From assembly GCA_900752975.1 (NCBI GenBank), contig CAADXH010000018.1:148720-212719 (forward strand): a stretch of DNA of 64,000 nucleotides, read 5' to 3'. Each line of letters begins with the position of its first letter. Position 1 is the stretch's first letter. Of the stretch, positions 1 through 8,121 are shown piece after piece. The position numbers were made by a program, and so were the translations under genes. Source of the stretch: Bacilli bacterium (GTDB lineage: Bacteria; Bacillota_I; Bacilli_A; ML615J-28; CAG-313). The notes under the pieces were generated by a model. That model saw nothing but the letters and a program-made list of their open reading frames with translations, did not search any database and was not told where the DNA came from.

Positions 1-679
1 AACTAATAAAGAAATTCTATTAGAATCTGCTATTACACAAGATAAAATTAAAGAGAATCAAAATAAAATTGAAGATATGCAAACTAGTCTTGCTAATACT
101 GATTATAAAGTATTAAAGAATCTAGAAAACTTTATGATTGGTATTCCATTTGAAAGCGATCTATCTTCAATCTGTGCAAATAGACAATTGATGAGAGATT
201 CGATTAATAATATTCAACAGGATATTTCTGATGATAATGATTTGCTAACACAGGCAAAACAAAGAAAAATTAATGAAGTTAGTCTTATTTCTCAGTCTAT
301 GATTATTAATGGTGTAGAATATGGTGGTAAACGATATCGCTTAAATACAACTGATCAAATTAATATATCTGCATTAAGTGCTATGGCACAATTAGGTAAT
401 AAAGTTCCTTATCATGCTGATGGTGAAATTTGTAGAATCTTTGAGCCTGAAGAGATGCTAGCATTAACCAAGACTGCAACTAGTTGGGTTGTTTATCATA
501 CAACATACTTTAATCTTTTAAAGCATCAGATTCTAGAATATGATAATATAGATGATGTCAATAAAGTATATTATGGAATTGAATTAAAAGACGAGTATCA
601 AAAAATTATAAATACAATTGTATCTAGTAATAGTAAAGCAACTACTACAGGTGGTGATACAAATGAAAGTAATGAATAA
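1..679 (+). CDS. Tail fibre/virion protein with DUF4376-like domain, 5' partial
   Basis: The reading frame is open from base 2 to the stop at 677-679, so the gene enters from the left and the ATG at 77 is probably internal. The visible part starts with a helical, coiled-coil-like stretch rich in Lys, Glu, Asn and Gln, then repeats short helical segments. Around bases 300-535 it reads as a domain resembling DUF4376, a small domain found in phage tail fibre and baseplate-appended proteins (pattern: short beta strand, Tyr-Arg, Ala-rich helix, then a long helix ending in a Lys-His-Gln-Ile-type sequence). The last 20 residues are Ser/Thr/Asn-rich and probably disordered. The next gene overlaps its 3' end. 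The role as tail fibre or appendage is inferred from the domain and the neighbouring genes. Confidence 0.65.
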   Translation, partial: TNKEILLESAITQDKIKENQNKIEDMQTSLANTDYKVLKNLENFMIGIPFESDLSSICANRQLMRDSINNIQQDISDDNDLLTQAKQRKINEVSLISQSMIINGVEYGGKRYRLNTTDQINISALSAMAQLGNKVPYHADGEICRIFEPEEMLALTKTATSWVVYHTTYFNLLKHQILEYDNIDDVNKVYYGIELKDEYQKIINTIVSSNSKATTTGGDTNESNE

Positions 680-1100
680 AATATTTGAATATATTGTATT
701 ATCTTGGATTGGCGGGTCTACTTATGTAGCACTAGAAGTTTTATTTAGAGGTAGAAGTCATTGGACAATGTTTATCTTAGGAGCGATTTGTTTTATTCTG
801 ATTGGATTAATTAATGAGATATTACCTTGGAAAACACCAATCGAACTTCAAGCCCTATTAGGTGCAGGATGTATTACAATATGTGAATTCATAACCGGAT
901 GTATTGTAAATTTATATTTAGACTGGAATATATGGGATTATTCTAATATGCCGTTTAATATTCTAGGACAAATTTGTTTACCATTTACAATACTCTGGTT
1001 CTTTATTAGTATTCTCGCAATTGTATTAGATGATTGGATACGCTATATTATGTTTGATGAAGAAAAGCCTCATTATATCTCTATCTTTAGAAAGAGGTGA
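663..1100 (+). CDS. Small multi-span membrane protein (CmpB/ABC-transporter type IV-like)
   Basis: A 145-residue protein. The ATG at 663 is chosen because AGGTGG lies 8 bases upstream; an in-frame ATG at 618 has no such site. It overlaps the preceding gene by 17 bases, which suggests coupled translation, and ends with TGA. There are about four hydrophobic segments separated by short charged loops, and no signal-peptide cleavage site that I can see. The sequence resembles the family called putative ABC-transporter type IV (CmpB-like), common in Clostridia and their phages: Arg-Ser-His-Trp motif after the first helix, Gly-Leu-Ile-Asn-Glu, a Glu-Phe-x-Thr-Gly motif and a Trp-Asp-Tyr-Ser motif. 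Between tail-fibre genes it could be a holin-like or host-membrane protein; its function is not known. Confidence 0.65.
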   Translation: MKVMNKIFEYIVLSWIGGSTYVALEVLFRGRSHWTMFILGAICFILIGLINEILPWKTPIELQALLGAGCITICEFITGCIVNLYLDWNIWDYSNMPFNILGQICLPFTILWFFISILAIVLDDWIRYIMFDEEKPHYISIFRKR

Positions 1101-1104
1101 TATT

Positions 1105-1791
1105 ATGCAAGTATTAACAAAACTTGACATGACTAAAAACCAAATTTTAAATGTGGTTATTCATAAAGTGGATTCCGATCCTTCTGTGTCTTCTAAAGAT
1201 GAAGGCATGATGATTTATAATCGAATTGAAGAAAAATTAAAATACTTCAATGGGAAAGAATGGATTGTCATTGGAACAGGTAGTGGAGGAACTACAATTA
1301 AGATTGATAGTGTTATTAATGACCAATCTACAAATGATAATGCTGCTGGTTCTAAAGCTGTAGTAGATTATGTGACTCTAGCTGTATCTGAATTCAGTGG
1401 TATTGTATCTTCGATTAAAAAGATACAAGGAAATTCTGTACTTAAAATTATGTCTGATGGAACAATTGTTGGAGTTAAGATTGATTCCGAAGTAACAGAA
1501 TCTTCAAACAATTTAGTTACATCAGCAGCGGTTTATAGTGCAATTAAAACAATTGCTGGTACTGTTACAAAAGCAGATTATTCTTGCCCTACTATTACTG
1601 GAACAGATAACAAATGTGTATGGGAAATTGAACTAGAACATACAACACCAGCAGTTGTTGTACAAGTTTATAATAATTCAAATGAGATGATATTTGCTAA
1701 TATAAAAGATGAAACGAATAAAATTACAATTACATTCAATGGTATTACTAGAATATCTTCTGGAACGTATCATGCTATTATTATATATTAA
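1105..1791 (+). CDS. Tail fibre / receptor-binding-type protein
   Basis: A 228-residue protein. ATG 1105 is preceded by AGAGGTGAT, while the longer in-frame start at 1030 lies inside the upstream gene. The N-terminus (Leu-Asp-Met-Thr-Lys-Asn-Gln-Ile-Leu-Asn) and the following Met-Ile-Tyr-Asn...Tyr-Phe-Asn-Gly-Lys-Glu-Trp segment are the usual opening of many phage tail fibres that attach to a baseplate. The middle is Ser/Ala/Val-rich and partly helical. The last 70 residues form a beta-rich domain (Cys-Val-Trp-Glu-Ile-Glu, Val-Val-Val-Gln-Val-Tyr, Gly-Thr-Tyr-His-Ala-Ile) seen at the C-terminus of tail appendage proteins. A strong AAGGAGG for the next gene follows within 15 bases, so they are cotranscribed. 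Role in host attachment is inferred. Confidence 0.7.
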   Translation: MQVLTKLDMTKNQILNVVIHKVDSDPSVSSKDEGMMIYNRIEEKLKYFNGKEWIVIGTGSGGTTIKIDSVINDQSTNDNAAGSKAVVDYVTLAVSEFSGIVSSIKKIQGNSVLKIMSDGTIVGVKIDSEVTESSNNLVTSAAVYSAIKTIAGTVTKADYSCPTITGTDNKCVWEIELEHTTPAVVVQVYNNSNEMIFANIKDETNKITITFNGITRISSGTYHAIIIY

Positions 1792-1805
1792 AGGAGGTAT
1801 TAATT

Positions 1806-2813
1806 ATGAATAATCAAATTCCGACTGTATTCATTGATTCTGATAAACCTGAATTAGTTTGTGGAATTAAAACTTGTGATTGTCCAAAACCGCAACCACC
1901 AGAACCTAAGAAATATCATCAACATCCTACTGTAATTAATAGACCGTATTCTGATATGCCAGTTCCTGGTCCATATGTTCCTGATTATGAGACTCTTGGT
2001 GCTGAACCAGCATCTCCAATTCCAGTACCAAATACATACTTAGCTCCTGGTCATCATTGTCATAATCATCATAAACCAGAATGTCATTGTCACCCAGACC
2101 ATAACATTCACCCATTTGAATGTCATGATGATGGTCCATATGTAACAAAGCATGAATTAAATCATATTCTTGCTCATATCGCAGATGCAGATATCTTCAG
2201 AGATTTATCAGAAGAAGGTACTACTGTTTCTGTAGGTGGTATTAAAAAGGGCACTAAATTAGACTCTATGACATTTGCCAGATTTGTAAAGCTAATGATG
2301 TATCCAGACCTCAATATGGATGATGAAGAATATGCTTGTGAAACTGATAGTGGTAGAACTGTATTAAACTCTACAGTTAAAACTGCTATTGGTGATTTAA
2401 AAGTAGGAGATTCTTTAAAAGGAATGACAGTCTCTCAAATTCTAGAAGCTATGTTATGTGGTAAGAATAAATGGGGTACTTATTTATGGAAGTCTGATGT
2501 AACGTCTGTTGAAGCAGGTACTACTACATTAGATGCCGAAGCATTATTCCCTAAGCTTGTAGAAGATTATGATTGGCGTCATACTTATGAATTGTTAGTG
2601 GTTTGTAAGAATGAAGATAAAGAATCCGAAGACAAATTTGTTTATAATGAATTAATAGCAAATATTTATAATAAAGACCAAAAAACTAATGTATCAATTG
2701 AAGGAGTTCCAGCTGACTTGAAATGGAGTTATAATCCTGAAAGTAAGAAGATTACACTTCATACAGATACAGAAATCACTACAGCAATTGCTGTTGTTTT
2801 AGTAAGAAGATAA
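1806..2813 (+). CDS. Tail appendage protein with His/Cys-rich metal-binding-like segment
   Basis: A 335-residue protein with AAAGGAGG before ATG 1806. Residues 20-75 are Pro-rich and carry three Cys. Residues 83-107 hold ten His and four Cys in 25 positions, a strong candidate for binding several metal ions. The remainder looks folded: an alpha/beta region (about 115-220) with Thr-Val-Ser-Val-Gly-Gly and Val-Gly-Asp-Ser-Leu-Lys-Gly motifs, then a beta-rich C-terminus. A rho-independent terminator follows, so this closes the fibre operon. Similar His-rich clusters bind iron or zinc in phage spike and fibre proteins, but I do not recognise the whole protein. An adhesin or spike role is inference from position. 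Confidence 0.55.
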   Translation: MNNQIPTVFIDSDKPELVCGIKTCDCPKPQPPEPKKYHQHPTVINRPYSDMPVPGPYVPDYETLGAEPASPIPVPNTYLAPGHHCHNHHKPECHCHPDHNIHPFECHDDGPYVTKHELNHILAHIADADIFRDLSEEGTTVSVGGIKKGTKLDSMTFARFVKLMMYPDLNMDDEEYACETDSGRTVLNSTVKTAIGDLKVGDSLKGMTVSQILEAMLCGKNKWGTYLWKSDVTSVEAGTTTLDAEALFPKLVEDYDWRHTYELLVVCKNEDKESEDKFVYNELIANIYNKDQKTNVSIEGVPADLKWSYNPESKKITLHTDTEITTAIAVVLVRR

Positions 2814-2820
2814 AACATTA

Positions 2821-2848
2821 GGAGGGATTTTTATAATCCCTCCTTCCA
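2821..2848 (+). terminator. Rho-independent terminator after tail-fibre operon
   Basis: GGAGGGAT at 2821-2828 pairs with ATCCCTCC at 2836-2843 around an AT-rich loop, 8 bases after the stop codon, and is followed by TTCCATTTTT. It separates the fibre genes from the next operon. Confidence 0.85.
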
Positions 2849-2899
2849 TTTTTACTTCTTTAACATTTCAATAATTATAAATGTAAGGAGATGGTATTA

Positions 2900-3622
2900 A
2901 TGGATACGCCTAGCTTCATTAAAGTAAAAGGTGATTCATACTTATTTGCTAATGATGGTACATTCAAATTCTATGTACCTGAAAAGTATTTCTCCAACAA
3001 ACTTGCTGTATTTGAAGGAGAATGCATTAATTTATTCGGAATGTTATCTTATGCTATCTTTGATAAGAATGACAAACCGATTGGAAAATTAAGAACTTTT
3101 AAATTCCCAATCTCATTTCTAACAAAACCAGATGAAATTGAAATTGCAAAACAAATTAAGCTTACAACTAATAACAAACCTGATGATTATAGAATTTTAA
3201 AATATCATAAAGATGGTGTTATTGTTGTAAATTATAATATTGCAGAAGATGCTGAAAATATTCAGCGTTGGTATTCTGCATTGGACACTGGTGCTTTACC
3301 AAATAACTTGCCGTATAATGAATTACAAAACTATTTCATTAGAAATATACAGTTAACTGGAAATAAGTACAGTGTTTCGTTACAATTAATCGGTGTCGTT
3401 GTTAGTGAACTATGTCGCTCTAGAAAAGACATTGATAAACCATTTAGATTGGAAGATTCGAATGATATGAACGCTTATCAATGGATGTCAATTAAGGATA
3501 TTCCTAGAAGTACATCTCCATTTACAGCGTTACAAGCAGAAGAGTGGGATAAAGCTGTTATCTCTTCGATTACAGTAGATTCTCAAAAGGATTCTCCTCT
3601 AGAGAAAATTATGATGGATTAA
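2900..3622 (+). CDS. Unknown protein, probable virion component
   Basis: A 240-residue protein. ATG 2900 is chosen because AAGGAG lies 9 bases upstream; the in-frame ATG at 2891 would touch that site. No transmembrane segment, signal peptide or recognised motif is visible. The first 80 residues look beta-rich (alternating hydrophobics in Val-Lys-Gly-Asp-Ser-Tyr-Leu-Phe and Phe-Lys-Phe-Tyr-Val-Pro) and the rest alpha/beta with several Tyr and Asn. It lies between the tail-fibre terminator and the sheath gene with its own ribosome binding site, so a structural or tail-assembly role is plausible from position only. Confidence 0.45.
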   Translation: MDTPSFIKVKGDSYLFANDGTFKFYVPEKYFSNKLAVFEGECINLFGMLSYAIFDKNDKPIGKLRTFKFPISFLTKPDEIEIAKQIKLTTNNKPDDYRILKYHKDGVIVVNYNIAEDAENIQRWYSALDTGALPNNLPYNELQNYFIRNIQLTGNKYSVSLQLIGVVVSELCRSRKDIDKPFRLEDSNDMNAYQWMSIKDIPRSTSPFTALQAEEWDKAVISSITVDSQKDSPLEKIMMD

Positions 3623-3745
3623 GGTGGTTATATTTTAACATATTGATAAAGGTCATAGCTAACGCTATAGCCATAAATACCACATTAAATAACATATAAG
3701 ATTAACACACACATTTTTAATTTATTTTATAAAGGAGGATAAAAC

Positions 3746-6700
3746 ATGAGTAGATATCCTGGCACTCAATTTAAAGTGCATGATAATTCTCAGGCTACAG
3801 CTGTTGTTCCTGTATCTAATGCCAATACCGCTGATGCAGTGCAATATTTAACTACCTTTGCATCTGTAAAGGGACCTGAAGGAATTACTCTTACCTCTGG
3901 TGAAGACTTTTACACTAGATATGGTACTCAGGACAACATTGATTTTAAAAAGTATGGTCAACCGTTATTCCAAGCATCTATGAATGTAAATAATGGTGCA
4001 GCTTTACTTGCAAAAAGAGCAGTGTTAGATGATGCTTCTCTTGGTAATGCTACACTTGGTGTTGTATTAACTAAGTATAAGAATGCTAAGATTACTGTAG
4101 ACGAAACATATCCAGAACTTATTAAGTCGATTACATTTGATGATAATAAGACTTCTAAATATTCGATCGCTCCTATGGTATTTAGCATTGACAATGTAAA
4201 TGAATATAAGTATGCTAAGTCTGAAGTTTCTGAATATAAAGAAAGATATGACTTATATAAGAATTATATTGAAGACGTTATTGCCAATGAAAATACACCA
4301 AATGCTGAATTCTTAAATAAGCTTTATGGTAAAACAGAAAACGATGTAATCCTTAGTGGTTTTACTCAGTCTGTTTATTATAATAAAGACGGTAAGCTAG
4401 TTGATGTTGAAGCTGATGGTAAAGGCGATGTTCGCAAAGTAAGTTCCATTACAACTGGTTTGAACTATCAAGTTCAAAAGACTTTCTCTAGTAACTTTGA
4501 TGCAGAAATGGATATCATTGATGCTGGTAAAGGTGTTAAAGGAACTGGAATCGATTCTACTAATCATATCAACGGATGGACTATTTATCAACTTAAGAAA
4601 TCAAAAGAAGAAGATGCTACTGCTGCTAAAATAAAGTTTGAATCTGTTATAACTCAAGTTACTTATAAAATGCCGGTCGAAAAGAATATTCCGATTGAAA
4701 GAATTATTTATTGTAAGGCCAATGAAGCAGAAGCTAAGTTAAAAGAAATTGTTGATGTACATCAAGATTGGTTAGATGCTGATTTCGATGCTGATAATGC
4801 TAATATCTTTGCTGTTATCATTGATTCGGATGTAGCTACAACAGAAGTTAAGACACACGGTTATACTTCTACAATTCGTCTTATGAATGACCTTATGGTT
4901 CAGAATAGTGGGTATGTAGAATGTGAATATGTATTCCCGATGTTCACTATCTTTGATAATGGTCGTGGTCAATCTATTAAGTCGATTTCTATCGATTATG
5001 ATGCAGCATCTTCTATGACACTTAAGAAGGCTTTGTATTCATTGTCTGTATATAACTATGCAACTGCTAAGAAATTGGAGAAGTTCTCTTTCTCTTTGAA
5101 TCCATATGCAAGAAACAATAATACTGGTTATTCTTTTGACATTGAATCTGCTGTTAATTATGTATCCAAACAGATTTCTGTAAAGACTTATTATGAATCT
5201 TATGATGCATTGCTGGAAACATTGCAATTGATTATGGGTTCTAATGACAATACAATTATCGAAAGCAACGATATTCTGTTTGGTCATAAGTTGAATGGTT
5301 CTTATCCTGCATTCAATTCTTATCAGGTTTCTACAATCCTGAAGAGAAATACTTATATTTATGACTATGCACATTTGGATGTATTTGATAGTGATGTTAT
5401 TACTGTAAATGCATATTGTGATAGCGATAATATGACACTTCTCCCAACTAAGGATTACGTGCCAAAGGTTAAGTACTACTTTTATAACTATATCAGACAA
5501 CAAAAAGGACTTCTTGAAAGACTTGAAATGGGTACTGATGGTTATTGTCTGTCTAGAACAGCAGATGCTGCAAAGACTGAAAAAATTGTTCCATTCATCG
5601 TAATTGACGAATCTGATAATGTGTATAGTCAGGATGAATATGAAGCAATCTCAACTTTGATTATGCTTACTGGTCAGAAGAATGGTACTGTTATTTCTGC
5701 AACAGAAGGTGACATTGGTTTAGCACCTGTAGTAGCTAGTAACTTTATTGAAGTTATTCTTGGTTTGCGTGAAGTTGAATATTATGAGAATGGTACAAAA
5801 TCTACTGATGGTAAGAAGTATCTGTTATCTCATAATGAAAATACTTTACATAAAGCAAATGTTCTAGAAAATGGTGCAAATATTCCGACTACATTTACTG
5901 GTTATGTATTCACAGCATCCACTGATATTACTCCAGTAACAGTATATGTTCCATATTCTAAGGACTTTATGTATCAAGAACATTATAGAAGATTCTTCTC
6001 TGGTGAATTTGATAAGGATATCTTCAATCTTGACGTATACTTCCCTAATGCAGTTTTCGATGCAAACTATTCTACTAGAACAAAGCTTGCTATTCAGAGA
6101 CTTGCTGCATATAGAGGTGACTTTATGTGCTATATGGATATGGGTATCGGTAATGTAAGTAGCTATGCTGATTGTTATGATATGATTCCATCTACTTCTG
6201 GTGGTTTGGAATTGACTGAAGAAAACAATAGTTATAGCTATGTAAGAGATATGCATATCGCATTGACTTGCTTATATTATAAGATTCGTAACCCATATGA
6301 TAACAAGGTTATTTCTGTAACAGCAACTTATGGTCTATCGAACTTGTATATCAATCATTTTGCTAATGACGTAAGTAAGGTATTCGCTGGTATTTCTAAC
6401 GGTATCACAATTAATAATGCTATCGAAGGTAGTATCAACTATATTCCTAAGATTTATCCAACTAGTGAAATGACATCTCTGAATAACATCGGTGGTGTAT
6501 ATCCGTCTGAAGACGAAACTATTATTAATGAAAAGCAGCTTATGTGTGACCTTAAGGTTAACTATGGCTGTTATTATGATGATAGATTCTCTATCGAAAC
6601 TGAATATACCATGAATCCGACTGAAAGCGAATTCTCTTATTGGAATAACGTTGCTCTTGTATGCTTGATGATGCAGGCTATTAGAAAGGCTTGTCCATCT

Positions 6701-6949
6701 GCAAGATATCAGTTTATTACAGCAAATGATTTGTCTGTATATAAGAACGCTGTTGAAGCTGCAATGGAACCTTGGAAGAACAAGTTTGCTGATGTCAAGT
6801 TCAAGTATGTACAAGATGAAAACGCTGTCGAAAGTAAGATTTTCTATGCTGCTATCGAAGTTGTATTTAAGCCATTTGCTCAAGCTGAAATCTTTGAACT
6901 AACTGCACTTAATTACTCTACTTTGTCTAGCACTATTACAAATGTATAA
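3746..6949 (+). CDS. Tail sheath protein
   Basis: A 1067-residue contractile tail sheath protein, the outer cylinder that shortens to drive the tube into the cell. ATG 3746 follows AAAGGAGG. The N-terminus (Tyr-Pro-Gly-Thr, then a Val-Val-Pro-Val strand and Phe-Ala-Ser-Val-Lys-Gly-Pro-Glu-Gly) and the C-terminal domain (Glu-Tyr-Thr-Met-Asn-Pro-Thr-Glu followed by a long helix, then a beta strand ending Phe-Lys-Pro-Phe-Ala-Gln-Ala-Glu) fit the conserved sheath core. The middle, about residues 120-800, is larger than in T4 gp18 (659 residues) and probably forms surface insertions. The tube gene follows after 17 bases, the standard sheath-tube pair. Codon use is richer in preferred codons than in neighbours, as expected for an abundant protein. 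Confidence 0.9.
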   Translation: MSRYPGTQFKVHDNSQATAVVPVSNANTADAVQYLTTFASVKGPEGITLTSGEDFYTRYGTQDNIDFKKYGQPLFQASMNVNNGAALLAKRAVLDDASLGNATLGVVLTKYKNAKITVDETYPELIKSITFDDNKTSKYSIAPMVFSIDNVNEYKYAKSEVSEYKERYDLYKNYIEDVIANENTPNAEFLNKLYGKTENDVILSGFTQSVYYNKDGKLVDVEADGKGDVRKVSSITTGLNYQVQKTFSSNFDAEMDIIDAGKGVKGTGIDSTNHINGWTIYQLKKSKEEDATAAKIKFESVITQVTYKMPVEKNIPIERIIYCKANEAEAKLKEIVDVHQDWLDADFDADNANIFAVIIDSDVATTEVKTHGYTSTIRLMNDLMVQNSGYVECEYVFPMFTIFDNGRGQSIKSISIDYDAASSMTLKKALYSLSVYNYATAKKLEKFSFSLNPYARNNNTGYSFDIESAVNYVSKQISVKTYYESYDALLETLQLIMGSNDNTIIESNDILFGHKLNGSYPAFNSYQVSTILKRNTYIYDYAHLDVFDSDVITVNAYCDSDNMTLLPTKDYVPKVKYYFYNYIRQQKGLLERLEMGTDGYCLSRTADAAKTEKIVPFIVIDESDNVYSQDEYEAISTLIMLTGQKNGTVISATEGDIGLAPVVASNFIEVILGLREVEYYENGTKSTDGKKYLLSHNENTLHKANVLENGANIPTTFTGYVFTASTDITPVTVYVPYSKDFMYQEHYRRFFSGEFDKDIFNLDVYFPNAVFDANYSTRTKLAIQRLAAYRGDFMCYMDMGIGNVSSYADCYDMIPSTSGGLELTEENNSYSYVRDMHIALTCLYYKIRNPYDNKVISVTATYGLSNLYINHFANDVSKVFAGISNGITINNAIEGSINYIPKIYPTSEMTSLNNIGGVYPSEDETIINEKQLMCDLKVNYGCYYDDRFSIETEYTMNPTESEFSYWNNVALVCLMMQAIRKACPSARYQFITANDLSVYKNAVEAAMEPWKNKFADVKFKYVQDENAVESKIFYAAIEVVFKPFAQAEIFELTALNYSTLSSTITNV

Positions 6950-6966
6950 GAAAGGAGGAATAGTCT

Positions 6967-8082
6967 ATGGCAACTCATAACACAGCCACTTCTGTAGCAA
7001 ATAGTGGTGCATTTAAGGGATTGAAGACTCCTAGAGAACTTTTGAACTACAACCTTATGAGAGGCGTTACAGACTTCAGTAACCTGAAACAATGGGATTT
7101 GTATGAAAAAGGTTATCCATTCTTAGTAGTTGTTTCTATTCCTGACTTCTTGAAAGACTTAGCTGCTAGAGATGATAATGTAAAAACTATCGTCAACAAC
7201 TATGTCCATATTCTTGAAAATGACTTCCGTGGTATCGATAACATTGATAATATCACTGGTGAATCTGGTGGTGAAATTACCAACGGTATTAGATCGATTC
7301 AATTGATTAATAAGGTTACCAAAGCTTCTAACTCTAACTTCTCGTTACAGTACTATGAACGTTCTGGTTCTATCCTTACTAAGGCACACGAACTATATCT
7401 AACTGGTATTAAAGACCCAGACACTCAGGTTAAGCATTATCATGGTCTTATCGACGACTGGGTTTTCAAGGGCATTGATGGTCCAAACCGTAGTGGTAGT
7501 GACCCAGGTCCACATAGAGAATGCTTCACATTCATGTATTTCATCACTGATAATACAATGACTAAGATTGAACGTGCATTCTTGATTGCTGCTTGTCAAC
7601 CTACAACTGCAAACTATGGTGATTTGTATAGTGGTAATAAGGGTGATATTACATTCGCTGAAATCTCCTTGTCGTTTAACGGATTCTTCATCAACAACGA
7701 CTATGTATATCAGAAGGCTGAAGATATGTTGTTAGCTATGCGTAATCCTAAGAACCTCACCGATTCTAGAATTATCGTTGATAGCAACAACTTTAGATAT
7801 TCTGCAATTGCTAAAGCTGGTGTTGATGCAGGTAATGAAACTGATAAGTTCGCTACTCCGAATTATTGGAGTGAAAGTGAAGGTCGTGTTGTTTCTAGCG
7901 ACGACATGAAGACCGTAATTTCGGATCCGACTGCTGCATATGTAGACTCAACTGATGCTCCTGGTACTTCTAATGGTAAACCTACCGGTGATTTGGATGT
8001 TTATAAGAACGTCGTATCTTCGATGCAAAGCAAAGAACATTTAACTGACGATACTTATAAAACTAGTGGTGATAATAATTAA
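6967..8082 (+). CDS. Tail tube protein (gp19-like)
   Basis: A 371-residue protein directly after the sheath gene, with AAAGGAGG ahead of ATG 6967. The order sheath then tube is the rule in contractile phages. The protein shows features of T4 gp19-like tubes: an N-terminal helical part, then a beta-rich domain (about 100-250) in which strands such as Phe-Ser-Leu-Gln-Tyr-Tyr-Glu and Phe-Ala-Glu-Ile-Ser-Leu-Ser-Phe-Asn-Gly alternate with loops, and a Met-Thr-Lys-Ile-Glu-Arg-Ala-Phe segment. It is about twice the length of gp19 (163 residues), with an added C-terminal tail of low complexity from about 290. A bidirectional terminator follows. Expected to polymerise into the inner tube through which DNA passes. 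Confidence 0.83.
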   Translation: MATHNTATSVANSGAFKGLKTPRELLNYNLMRGVTDFSNLKQWDLYEKGYPFLVVVSIPDFLKDLAARDDNVKTIVNNYVHILENDFRGIDNIDNITGESGGEITNGIRSIQLINKVTKASNSNFSLQYYERSGSILTKAHELYLTGIKDPDTQVKHYHGLIDDWVFKGIDGPNRSGSDPGPHRECFTFMYFITDNTMTKIERAFLIAACQPTTANYGDLYSGNKGDITFAEISLSFNGFFINNDYVYQKAEDMLLAMRNPKNLTDSRIIVDSNNFRYSAIAKAGVDAGNETDKFATPNYWSESEGRVVSSDDMKTVISDPTAAYVDSTDAPGTSNGKPTGDLDVYKNVVSSMQSKEHLTDDTYKTSGDNN

Positions 8083-8089
8083 AATAAAT

Positions 8090-8121
8090 TCCCAGATGGA
8101 GAAATCCATCTGGGATATTTT
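8090..8121. terminator. Bidirectional terminator between tube and portal genes
   Basis: TCCCAGATGGA (8090-8100) pairs perfectly with TCCATCTGGGA (8105-8115) around a GAAA tetraloop, with TATTTTT on the right and AATTTATTTT when read leftward. It serves the convergent tube and portal genes. Confidence 0.92.

Noticed and set aside
3640..3690. Terminator between the 2900 gene and the sheath gene
   Set aside because: TAGC-TAAC-GCTA can form only a short imperfect stem and no T-run follows, so I did not list it.
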